Assembly (NCBI GenBank): GCA_015143295.1
Contig: CM026568.1
Coordinates: 16,188,607-16,252,606 of the forward strand
Length of the DNA: 64,000 nt
Direction of reading: 5' to 3'
Origin: Tetracentron sinense
Lineage: Eukaryota; Streptophyta; Magnoliopsida; Trochodendrales; Trochodendraceae
Made by a program: the position numbers and the translations under genes. The notes below the pieces were generated by a model. That model was not told where the DNA came from. It searched no databases and worked only from the letters and a program-made list of their open reading frames with translations. Shown in pieces: positions 22,930 to 33,363 of this stretch; within the stretch, counting starts at the first letter, position 1; each line of letters starts with the position of its first letter.

Positions 22930-24935
22930 TTATGAGAATACATGTACTTCACCCTCAGTTGCTGCTTGGCAGAAACAAAGTTTATCTACCCCTGCATGGT
23001 TTTCGATGGACAAGAATGAGAAAGAATTGTTTTGCAAAGTTTTGCAAAGTTTTGAAGAGTTTGAAAGTTTCAGATGGTTACTCGTCAAATATTGCGAGAC
23101 ATGTCAATATCAAAGAACGTAAAATTTATAAGCTGAAAAGTCTACCACTGGCTGTGAGGAAGATATTGTCGAAGAATGTAACTTCAGTCCTAATTGAATT
23201 GAACAACTTCTTTCTTGGTATATGTTCTAAAATCTGTCAAGTGGAGGATTTAAGACGATTAGAGGAGAAAATTGCGCTTACGCTTTGTCATTTAGACAAA
23301 AGTTTCCCGCCGGATTTCTTTGATGTTAAGGTACACTTGCTTACATACCTGGCCGCAGAGACAAAAATAGGTGGACCTGTACAATACCGGTGGATGTATC
23401 TTATCGAAAGGTATGCCTTCAATTATAATTTTATAGTAGTGTTCAAACTTCTTGTTACCGAAAATTTCCCTTGTCTTAACAAAATTTAATTCACATAGGT
23501 ACTTATATACACTGAAGTCTTATGTGCGCAATCGAACTCGACTAGAGGGTTCCATTGCAGAAGGGTACTTGGCAAAAGAATGCATGACATTCTACTCAAT
23601 GTATCTAAATAATATGGAATCGAGATTAAACAGGCCGGTGAGGAATGACGATAAAAGTGTAATAGGTGGTGCAGAGCCATATATCTTAAGTGACTTGGAA
23701 TGGCAGCAGGCACATCGTTATGTGTTGTTCAACTACGATAAAGTCACAAAATATATAGAGTAAGAACACAATTATCATATATTTTGTTCTTTATTTATTT
23801 TTTATTTTTTATTTTTTTACTTACAATAATTAGAAAATGATATTCTTTGCAGGCAACACATAAATGTAATTAAAATGACAAATCAAAGACCTTGAATGTC
23901 CTCCCATGAAATCCAAAAAAAGCACACCACTGAGTTTGTTGATTGGTTTAAGGGCGCTATGTAAGTCTTAACTTGTGAATTCTGCACAACACATTAGTTA
24001 TGTTTTGATATATATATATATATATATTTGTGTGTGTGGGGGGGGGAAAAACTAGAATTCACACAATGCGTGAAACACTTAACAGTCACACAAGTGTAAA
24101 ATATTAGGTTTTTTTGTAATTACTAACAAATAGGATGACATTTATGTAATTATGTCAGATTATTGTTTTTGCAAAATTGCCAACACTTTACTCTAAAATT
24201 GCAGGAATGTCATTGAGTTTGTACATGCATGAACTTTAAGAGTTTCACCCATTGTGTGATCTCTAGCAACCCCTATATATATATATATCCTACTCGGCCT
24301 TGAAATAGGTTCAAAGGTTATGAGATTCAGGTAATCCGGTTTCTGATGAGATTACATGTCTTACATATGGTCCACATAAAATCGCAAAAAAGTTTAGGAC
24401 TACGTCATAAATGGATATAGGTTTTGTATTAAGGATAGAGAGCGATAACGCAAAAATCAGAATAGTGGTGCTGTGGTCACAGCAACGACTACAAGCTATT
24501 CAACTTCTAAGGATAGAACCTCCAAGGTCACAGAGATCACCTACTACGGTCGCTTAATAGATGTAGTCGAATTGACGTATTCTAAAAGCCTTAAATTTAT
24601 ATTGTTTAAGTGCGATTAGGTTGATGTGAAGTCACGAGGTAGCGGAATAAAGACCGATGCATTTGGGTTTAAGTTTGTGAACTTCACACGTTTAGTTGCG
24701 GCACACTTGGTGTCGAACAAACCCTTTGTATTGGCATCTCAAGCAGAGTAGGTATTTTACGTCCAAGATCCAACAAAAAAAGATTGGCATGTTGTCATCA
24801 AGACTAAACCAAGAAACTTCTTCGACATGAATGAAGAATCTGTTGTGGACGATAATGCATTCAGGGAGAACGAACCCTTCGATGATCAACAATTAGATGA
24901 CACTGAACATAACGATGACGGAGGTGTCGGTTAGG
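22930..24935 (+). pseudogene. CACTA transposase tnp2, C-terminal remnant (DUF4218 and DUF4216)
   Basis: The reading shifts frame repeatedly. First PAWFSMDKNEKELFCKVL, then VSDGYSSNIARHVNIKERKI, then LPLAVRKILSKNV, SFFPP-like FPPDFFDVKVHLL and KIGGPVQYRWMY-IER, the core of DUF4218. After an intron-like gap, YTLKSYVRNRTRLEGSIAEG continues to YILSDLEWQQAHRYVLFN (23,500-23,763). Further on, HTTEFVDWFKGAM, YGPHKIAKKF, VELTYSKSLKFILFKCD, TDAFGFKFVNFTRL and KDWHVVIKTKPRNFFDM give DUF4216. The HDCH-type stretch normally between KLKS and LPLAVR is deleted. The N-terminal transposase half is absent. The protein would have bound and cut element ends; this copy cannot. Confidence 0.88.
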
Positions 24936-26041
24936 TGATATTAGGGATTACTGGAGCAACTATTGATGCTCCTCCCCAAGTGTTCCAACAACAGGCTCCT
25001 TCTACCGAATCTAATGATGCCGATGACTTGAATCAAAATATAACGATGAAACAAAATGATTGTTTTTTTATGTAATGCATAAGATTTTGTTTGTTTCAAT
25101 GTGTCTTCAGTGCCCTTTTTATGTTCATGTTCTATATTGATAACATTCATTCATTTTCTTGTTCATGTTTTCTTATAAGGAAAAATGTTTTATGTTCATG
25201 TCCTCAGCTGACCCTAATTGGGTCCTATTAGAGCACAAACACCCCCTAAATGTACATAACTGTTGGGTAAGTCCTATGCATTTTGATTGCTCATAACCCG
25301 AATCTACAAGTACACCCGGATTGGGAAATATACCCGGATCATCTCTATTTTTCTAGAAAGGCTGCAAGAAAGCAATGCTGATTTCTCACCAGAGACTGTG
25401 GTCCGGGGCTTTAATATTACCTTTTTCTTTCTTTCTTTCCTAATCTACTAAACACAAACTTCACTAAAAATACTTCCATAGTGATAGAACTTGCCAGCCT
25501 ACTAAAAGGAAATCCTAAGAGGGTTAAATCTCATGTTAGTTGGTACTTAGTATAAGTAGGAAAATGAGTTTTGAATAAGAGTAAAGAAGAAAGAGCAAGA
25601 GTTAGAGAGGGATAATTTATTGTATGTTAGTATAAGTAGGAAAATGGGTTATGAAAACAAACCATTAAAATCATTAAGAGTAATTTTGTCGGTAAATTCA
25701 ACCGATCAAGGTTACTAGGTAATTGTTCATAGATTCCATATGAATTTTATTCACTTGTCGCATGTACATGAGTTGTCGTTGTTATACAGTGTAATGATAA
25801 AGAGATAGTAGATAAATTATTGCAAAATTCATTCTTTTGAAGCTTTTGTTGTAGGATTGTGGACATAAGTAGCCAAAAATTTCCACCCAATGTCCTTAAC
25901 GGTGTATTGTTGTCTTCTACATTTTGTGTTTGTGTACTTTATATTCTTTTTCATTTCATTGTTCCATGAGATCATGTCTTTGTACTTTATATTCTTTTTC
26001 CTGTTTCATTTCTCTCAGAAGCTAATATCAATATTTTACAG
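24936..26041. other. Spacer between tnp2 and tnp1 remnants
   Basis: AT-rich sequence with no recognisable gene. A duplicated word GTATAAGTAGGAAAATG occurs near 25,550 and 25,630. Confidence 0.4.
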
Positions 26042-27420
26042 ATGGATCCTACAAAGACGCCACCATCTCATCCGGGTAGCTCCTCCACACCTATTGACGT
26101 GGCCGCAAGGAAGGTATGCAGTAAATCAAAATGCATCGAAATACACAAGTTGCCTACAGGGGAGAGAAAGAAGGTGGAATTAAATGATAATGCACAACAT
26201 GTGGGTAAGAATGCTAAACTTTTGGTTGCGTATTTGGGCAATATTGCACGAGATGCCCACTTACTTCGCATCAATGTCCGGAATTGGCATGAGATGAGTG
26301 ATGCCGATCAAACCCGTGGTTTGAAAGTCACACGGATGAGAACAAAAAAAATAGGTCATTTATTATTAAAACACACTTATGTAGCTAGTTGAGATATTAA
26401 TAATTTAACAAGGTTTTTGCAGGAGAAGTTCGATTTCCCTCATATCACAGAGGATTTCATTTTGAAGTCTTTGGGTAAGAAATGGCAGGACAGTAGGTCC
26501 GCAATGGGGAGAAAAGATTTTGATTTCGACGCTCCTCCTGCTTTGAACTATAAGCGGTGCACCTCCGATATTCCCCCGGAGCAATGGCATATATACGTCG
26601 ACTACTTGTACACCGATGAGGCCCAAGTATATTTTATTTGAATGTTAATTATGTTTATACCGTTTTCAATTATCCCTCATCTCATGTGATATATAAATGT
26701 AATATTATAGAAATGGAAGGCAGTGGGCAAAGTGAGTCGCGAGTCACGAGTCCCAAGAAATTCCTCATACGACGGGCTCAAAGAGCTTTGCCAGAGTCAG
26801 AGAAGAGGAGGTATGTTCAGTTTAATTCTACTAATTTATTTAACAATTTGATGCATATAGGTTAAAATTTTGTTGTTCTACTATTGTCACTGCCATAGCG
26901 ATTGGCAAGTCCATCAAGATTAGCTCCGGGCCATGCTGAGGTCTGAATAAAGACCCACACCAAGAAGGATGGATTGCCAATCAACTCTCAAGCGGGAGAA
27001 ACGATTGCAAGTAATTTAAATATTCATTATATCATATAACACTTTAATTGGAATCCAAGATAGTAACTGTTTCAAAATAATTGCAGAACAAATTAAAGGA
27101 CCTCCTCAACCAGTTACTGGTTGGCTCGCAAGATAGCACAGGCCGAAATGATGTTCTCTCTCAAGTCATGGGGCCTGAGCTTCCTGGACACATCCGTGGA
27201 TGTGGATTGGGCCCGACTCCCACCAGATTATGGGGGTCATCTTCGAGCCATTCCAGTACTATAGGCTCCTCATCTAGCGAGGCCCAAATGCTGAGGATGA
27301 ACTTGAAGCGACAAAATCTCAGGTGGAGGCCCAAAAAGCTCAGATGGAGGCCCAAGACGCTAAGATTGAGGCCCAACAAACTCAGCTAAATGAAATGCAA
27401 CTCCACCAATTCTTATAGGA
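26042..27420 (+). pseudogene. CACTA second ORF remnant (Ptta/En-Spm Transposase_24-like)
   Basis: Exon-like open pieces follow each other in order. 26,042-26,392 contains KLPTGERKKVELNDNAQHVG and a histidine/tryptophan-rich middle (INVRNWHEMSDAD). 26,417-26,641 has FPHITEDFILKSLGKKWQD. Around 26,700-26,815 is SPKKFLIRRAQRALPESEKR, around 26,900-27,000 THTKKDGLPINSQAGETIA, and from 27,081 LKDLLNQLLVGSQDSTGRND then MGPELPGHIRGCG. The HTKKDG...E-x-I pattern followed by a PGxxRG motif is typical of plant Ptta/En-Spm family proteins. Joints look like AT-rich introns. A last short piece may lie at 31,300-31,395, after inserted material. Frame breaks make it non-functional. Confidence 0.8.
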
Positions 27421-27595
27421 GCAGCGGGTATATATATTAACAAGTATTATATAATCCTTTTTTTAATTTAAATATTCATTCATTTATTTATTTAATTTTT
27501 TCACAAGTCAAGGTACTCTAGCACTACATGCTTCTCTAGAGGTAAATGTTAATTTTAAAAGATTTTAGTTATCATTTTAATTACATTATATATTA

Positions 27596-27705
27596 TGGTG
27601 GTAGTGGTGGTGTATGGTGGTAGTGGTGGGTGGTGTTAGTGGTGCTGGTGGGTGATGGTAGTGGTGGTGGTGGTGATGTTAGTGGGTGGTGGTGGTAGGG
27701 ATTAG
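27596..27705 (+). repeat. GGT-rich microsatellite
   Basis: About 110 bp of TGGTGGTAG, GGTGGTG and related trinucleotide units. It ends exactly where the broken LINE begins, so the LINE lost its 3' part at or into this repeat. Confidence 0.9.
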
Positions 27706-29500
27706 CACAACGAAAGTTGGGTCTGGCTCATTCAACAGATATCCACCATTTAAAAAGCTCAATATAGCTTTGCATATTTCAGATCCCACCACTTCCCAAT
27801 TCTTTTGATAGAATTCAGGGTACCCATCAGGGCCTGGAGACTTACTGGAAGTTGGAGTACCACTTCTTTTACCTCTTCAGCTGAGAAAGGTCTGCATAGC
27901 TCTTTGTTCATTTCCTCAGTGAAACTTAGTCGAATATTCTCTGTAGCCCTTTCCATATCAGTAGGATTTGAGGAATTAAACATCTCAGAGGAATGTATCG
28001 ATAAAAACAAAATCTCAGAGAAATGTTTAACTGTATGTTGCTCTATTTCTTTGTTGTCCTCAATGCAAACATTTTAATCATTGCACATTCTATATATCCT
28101 GTTTTGGCTTTGTTTCTCGATAGTAGTGTTACGAAAATATCTGGTATTGAGGTCTCCTTGAGCAAACCATTGGATTCTTGATTTCTGCTTCCAGAGAGTT
28201 TCTTCATTTTTCCTACAGTTTTTAGCTCATTTTCCACAGAATTATAAGCATTACTGCCTTCTTCAGTGTTTCTTAAATCATCCAACTCTGTCAGATTCTG
28301 AATAAACTCCATTTTATTCAAATGCACAATTTTGAACACCTTGTTCCATTCGAGCAGATTATTCCTGCAACTTTTTGCTTTTTGAGTTATCTTGTACATT
28401 GGGGATCCACTAACCTCAAATTTCCAGGCCTTACTAATGATAGTTTCACAATCAGGGTGACTTAACCACATGTTTTCAAATCTGAAGATCTTCTCCCTTT
28501 TCAAGACTTTCCTCTCTGTATCTAGCATCACAAGTCTGTGATCAGAACCTAAGTCCAGCAGATGATACACCATAGCATCTTCAAACATTTCCCTCCATGA
28601 AACATTTACTACAAATCTATCAAGTCTTTCCCATACACACACATCTCATTTTTTTGTTTATTTGACCAAGTGAATCTAGGTCTTTGAAAGCCTAGGTCTC
28701 CATTAAGCATATCCCTAAACTTTCTGATTTTTGAGGTAGATTTTGGGGCTCCACCTTCCTTTTTCCCTTGCAGATACAATATCATTAAAGTCGCCACAAC
28801 ATATCCATGGCTTATTTCTTTATCCAGCATTGTTTTTTATGTATTCCCAAAGCTCTCTTCTCTGGTTTTCCTTTGGTGGTCCATACACAAATGTAGCATC
28901 CCAATTATTAACTTTTCCGGGTGAGAAATATCAGCTTTTATTCTATTACTATTTTTGCTTCAGTAACAGTAAGACTAATTTGATCATTCCAGAATAATGT
29001 CAGTCCTCCAGATAAACCATTTGACTCCACATACCATGGATTGTTAAACTTCAATCTTCTCTTTAACCATCAAAAACAGCTGTGCGGTGTAATACAGGTA
29101 CAACATTTTTTTAGTGTATTCTATAACAGTCTTCTCACACTATTGAAGATTTTATAGCACTTGGGTTCGTTTTAGTCTCAAGGCAATAATAGAGCCTTCA
29201 ATTCCTTCAGTTTTTCCGAACTTCTGACATTCACCAGGAAGAAGCTGGACCTCACAAATTGGATCCCAAAAAGTTTAAAATTACTCTCCTCCAATGCTTC
29301 TTTCCAATCAAACTAACCTTCATACCTGTCCAGCCATTCATAAAACTCTTCAAATCCCATTCGTCCATAAGTCTGCAATCTGAACCTGAACATCATATTC
29401 TGTAATTTTTTAGAACATGTACAATATGATCTTTTACCATTTATGACACCTTCATACTCAGATCTTTTCCATATCTGTCCTACTTTCATTGCTTAAGGTA
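27706..29500 (-). pseudogene. LINE (L1 type) ORF2 remnant: endonuclease and start of RT
   Basis: On the minus strand the endonuclease part reads SNGLSGGLTLFWND near 29,020 and VYGPPKENQRRELWEYI near 28,880. A GDFND-like region and GGAPKSTSKIRKFRDML with RFTWSN lie at 28,830-28,640, then ERLDRFVVN and GSDHRLVMLD at 28,640-28,520. The linker FRFENMWLSHPDCETII follows. Reverse transcriptase begins with FSAEEVKEVVLQLP (about 27,880) and a PDTFVVLIP-like box at 27,740-27,715, where it stops at the microsatellite. The catalytic FADD, zinc knuckle and 3' end are missing. Loss of the 3' side is unlike normal 5'-truncated insertion, so a later deletion or recombination is likely. Frameshifts are present. 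Confidence 0.82.
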
Positions 29501-29974
29501 TCATCTTATTTCTTCACAAAAAAAAATTCAGTAACTGGCTTTCCTTCAAACATGAGCCACAGTCACTTCCATTTCCACAATCAGTGGTAGTGGCACACAT
29601 TACAAACTGCGCAACTTGTTGCATCAGCACTTGAATCTCCCAAAACATATCAAGAACCCCAACACTCCTGCCCCCGTGGCCATGATCCCCACGTGCACTT
29701 TTGGCAGCCATCAATCATTATGATTCAGCAGCCAAAGAAGGGGAATGATTGGGCAGCCGCAAGAAAAGAATTTGCTCAAAAACCCCTTGATGTGAATCAA
29801 GGCAATAGTAGTAACAAGCAAGAACAATATGTATGCTCCACAACCATCAAGAAGAAGAAAATATTTAACTCTTAAACTTGAAATCACCCAAAAGCCTTCA
29901 AATGACTGCTGGAAAAGGAGAACAGCTGCTGGATTGAAATAAAACATGAATCTTCATGCACTGCATCACTGCAA

Positions 29975-31165
29975 CAAGGGGATCGAAAACACAAATAAAT
30001 GCCCAAATCGGGCAAAAAGGACCTCGGATTCACTCGAAACCAATTCCCACACTTAGGTTGTGTTAAAATACATGCGTTAGAAGAAACGGCATCGAAAACC
30101 GAGGCCCGGTTAGGATATGATGGGCGGTTGTAGGTTTAGGTCAAACTATTCTTTAGAACTTGGGAATCCGGCCTACTCGGTACCCAAATCAGGCAAACGA
30201 CTTCGGATTCACTCGAAACCAATTCTCACACTTAGGTTGTGTTAAAATACACGCATTAGAAGAAACGACATCGAAAACCGAGGCCCGGTTAAGATTTGAT
30301 GGGCAGTAGTAGGTTTAGGCCAAACTATTCTTTAGAACTTGGGAATTCGGCCTACTCGGTCCCCAAATCGGGCAAACGACCTCGGATTCATTCGAAACCA
30401 ATTCCCACACTTAGGTTGTGTTAAAATACACGGGTTAAAAGAAACAGCATCGAAAACCGAGGCCCGGTTAGAATTTGATGGATGGTTGTAGGTTTAGGCC
30501 AAACTATTCTTTAGAACTTAGGAATTCGGCGTACTCGGTGCTCAAATCAGGCAAACGACCTCGGTTCTTTAGAACTTAAGAATTCGGCCCACTCAGTGCC
30601 CAAATCAGGCAAATGACCTCGGATTCACTCGAAGGCGGTTGTAGGTTTAGGCCAAACTGTTCTTTAGAACTTGGGAATTCGGCCTACTCGGTGCCTAAAT
30701 CGGGCAAACGACCTCGGATTCACTCGAAACCAATTCTCAAACTCAGATTGTGTTAAAATACACACGTTAGAAGAGACGGCATCGAAAACCGAGGCCAGGT
30801 TAGGATTTGATGGGCATTTGTAGGTTTAGGCCAAACTGTTCTTTAGAACTTGGGAATTCAACCTACTCATTTCCCAAATCGGGCAAACGACCTCGAATTC
30901 ACTCGAAACCAATTCTCACACTTAGGTTATGTTAAAATACACGCGTTAGAAGAGACGACATTGGAAACCGAGGCTTGGTTAGGATTTGATGAGCGGTTGT
31001 AAGTTTAGGTCAAACTATTCTTTAGAACTTGGGAATCCAACCTACTCGATCCCCAAATCGGGCAAACAACCATGGATTCACTCGAAACCAACACTTAGGC
31101 TGTGTTAAAATACACGCATTAGAAGAGACGACATCAAAAATCGAGACTCAGTTAGGATTAGGTGT
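29975..31165 (+). repeat. Tandem array, about 179-bp unit, six to seven copies
   Basis: The word ATCGAAAACCGAGG or a close variant recurs at 30,091, 30,270, 30,449, 30,781, 30,960 and 31,133. Spacings are 179, 179, 332, 179 and 173. The 332 step contains one unit plus a partial unit of about 153 bp near 30,550-30,700. Each unit also carries CACTTAGGTTGTGTTAAAA and CTTTAGAACTTGGGAAT. The array lies within the CACTA remnant, between the LINE fragment and the last tnp1 piece. The unit length is in the range of plant satellite monomers, but the array is short. Confidence 0.92.
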
Positions 31166-31303
31166 GGTGTACGGTTAGTGATGAGTTTGCATGTTAGTGA
31201 TTGAACCTTGTTTTTTTTTTTCTTCTTTGCATATTAATTAATTATGAAATCTGTAAATTTTCATTTCAATATTCTAATAAATAATTTTATTTTATAATCT
31301 TTG

Positions 31304-31614
31304 TAGGAGGGAGCCGGCAGCACACACCTGTCGAGTTTTAGAACTGCGGGAGAGAACCAGTGAGATGAAGATAGTTAGACTTACGATTTTTTGACACTTT
31401 TTTATGGACATGTGTATTATTATATTATGATGGGCACATGTGATTGGATGTATTTATTTTATACTGATTGTGGATTTCCAGGTAGAAAATTTATTTTTTA
31501 TATAATGTATTTTACATTATGGGGACGGTTTGTTTATTTTATATTGTTGACTGGTACAAAACAGGAAAAAAATATTTGTTAAAAAATAATGTTATTTTTT
31601 TATTTGATTTCTAT
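31304..31614 (+). other. Possible last tnp1 exon and 3' UTR of the CACTA element
   Basis: After an AT-rich run ending in GTAG at 31,306, GGAGGGAGCCGGCAGCAC and following bases look like the final short exon usually seen at the end of these transposon genes. An AT-rich 3' UTR-like stretch follows to the subterminal repeats. The frame at 31,391-31,582 is not convincing. Confidence 0.35.
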
Positions 31615-32083
31615 CCGCGGCATTTGGGAAACGCCATCATTGACATCCGTCACTATGACAGCATTTATGAAACGCTGTCATAGACTATACCTATAACAAC
31701 ATTTAACAAACGCCGTGGAAGATATGTTATATAACGGCATTTATAAAACGCCGTGCAGGTTGAGTCTATTACGGCATTTGTAAAACGCCGTGACAGGTTG
31801 AGTCTATTACGGCATTTGTAAAACGTTGTGACAAGTTTAATCTATTATGGCATTTGTAAAACGTCGTGGAAGATATGTTCTATAACGGCGTTTTCAAAAC
31901 GCTGTAATAGAGTCACCTATAACGGCGTTTCAGAAATGTCGTGAAGATAAATGTCGTCTTTACCTTCCCTGACGTGACCAATAACGGCGTTTGGTTTGAA
32001 ACGACGTTATTACCTATAACGGCGTTTTTGAGGCTTTTAACTGCGATTTTGAAACGTTGTTAAAAGGCTTAAATTTTGTAATG
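31615..32083. repeat. CACTA subterminal repeats and right terminus
   Basis: About a dozen copies of ACGGCRTTTNNNAAACGCCGT-type palindromic words are spread over 31,617-32,060, in both the GGCATTT and GGCGTTT variants. Such direct and inverted short repeats next to the terminus are the binding sites of CACTA proteins. The end is TTTTGTAATG at 32,074-32,083, one base from the classical TTTTGTAGTG. Confidence 0.82.
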
Positions 32084-32565
32084 AATATTATAAGAAAAAG
32101 CCATGGGGAGCAATTGTCCCCTCTTCGGGACAAAATAAAATATAAAAATATAGTTCAAATAGGGTAGAGCCATGGGGGCAGCTGCATGGGCAGAGCAAGG
32201 AATTTTTCTTGGCATGAAATACATGTATCAAGAAACTTAATGGAATTAGGTCCAAGGGCATGCGTCCATCGTGGTTATAAAATTCATTAATGTTACATTC
32301 CAATAAAAATCTAGTAAATGCCCATTTGGAGAGTCGTTCAATAAAAAAAAGGAAAAATACATTTACACCCCTGAAGTTTGACGAAAATACACATACACCC
32401 CCTCAGTTTCTAGAAAATACATTAGGCATCCTTACTTTTCAAACTAATGATACTTACATTCCTTCCGTTAGTTGACCGTCAGTCAACTGACTAGACCTAT
32501 TAATGTCATGTGATTAAGTCCAAAAACTTTCAAAATTATCCCTCGAATCATTTTGGGGAAAATAC

Positions 32566-33085
32566 ATATAGACTCCTCAATTTTCAAAAAAATATATTAG
32601 GCACCCTTATTTTCCAAATCCAACAAACTTGAAATGCAATCGTGAACCTGAACTAAAATTTCATCACAAAAACTGCATATTGTTCTAGTATCAATTAAGG
32701 AAAAAAGAGAAGCGAAAGCTATAATTGAAAGGGTAAACCTGAAGCCCAAAAACTATATATAGGAAATGACCATCTATGAGATCAGAACCACCATTCAAAG
32801 TGTGGGATGAACTGGATTTTGAGATAGTCTGATCTCATAAATAGTCATTTCATGTATATAGTTTTTTGGCTCCAAGTTTACCCTTTCAGTTATAGCTTTC
32901 ACTTCTCTTTTTTCCTTAATTGAAACTAAAAGAATATGCAATTTTTGTGATGAAATTTCAGTTTAGGTTCACGATTTGATTTTAAATATGTTGGATTCGC
33001 AAAGTAAGGGTGCTAGTGTATTTTTTGAAAATGAAGAGGTCTATGTGTATTTTCGTCAAACCTCAGGGGGTGTAAATGTATTTTC
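32566..33085. repeat. Near-complete palindrome, arms over 200 bp
   Basis: Left arm about 32,569-32,785 and right arm 32,829-33,050 are inverse copies, with a loop of about 43 bp (32,786-32,828). Matching pairs include CATCTATGAGATCAG with CTGATCTCATAAATAG, and AAGCTATAATTGAAAGGG with CCCTTTCAGTTATAGC. Mismatches are scattered. The outer 35 bp of the right arm (33,051-33,085) pair instead with the start of the outer arm at 32,351. A transcript across it would fold into a long hairpin. Confidence 0.9.
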
Positions 33086-33363
33086 CAGTGTAATCAAGGC
33101 ATCGCCTGGGCCTTGCCTAGGCGGTTTTGGACTGTCAAAACCTAGGCACCTCTCTAGGTAGGTAGTAGTCACCTGGACACTTTAATAGTTAGTCTATTTT
33201 ACAGTTTATTTACATATAAATACTATTTAAATAACTAGTTTACACTTTACTCTAATTTATTTAAGATATTTATATGTAAATAAGGTTATACCCCTAACCC
33301 CAGTTGAATTCAATAAAAATTATCGTAGATCTAAATTCCTAAAGAATAAAAAGTCAACTTTTT

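Larger units (their letters stand above)
22916..32083 (+). mobile_element. Decayed CACTA (En/Spm) transposon, 5'-truncated
   Basis: The order is tnp2 C-terminal remnant (22,930-24,935), tnp1/Ptta-like remnant (26,042-27,420 plus a last piece near 31,300), then subterminal repeats (31,615-32,050) and an end AATTTTGTAATG at 32,083. That end is close to the ...TTTTGTAGTG end expected opposite a CACTA start. The left CACTA terminus and the first half of tnp2 are missing. Between the last two tnp1 pieces lie a GGT-rich microsatellite, a broken LINE on the minus strand and a 179-bp tandem array, apparently inside an intron of the transposon gene. Confidence 0.8.

Noticed and set aside
29505-29720. 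Minus-strand peptide like the start of a Gypsy gag protein
   Set aside because: The similarity (RGDHGHGGR and a QVAQ-containing helix) is weak and short, and no LTR, primer site or downstream gag was seen.
29975-31165. Regular repeats resembling a CRISPR array
   Set aside because: The units are contiguous 179-bp repeats without unique spacers, in plant nuclear DNA.
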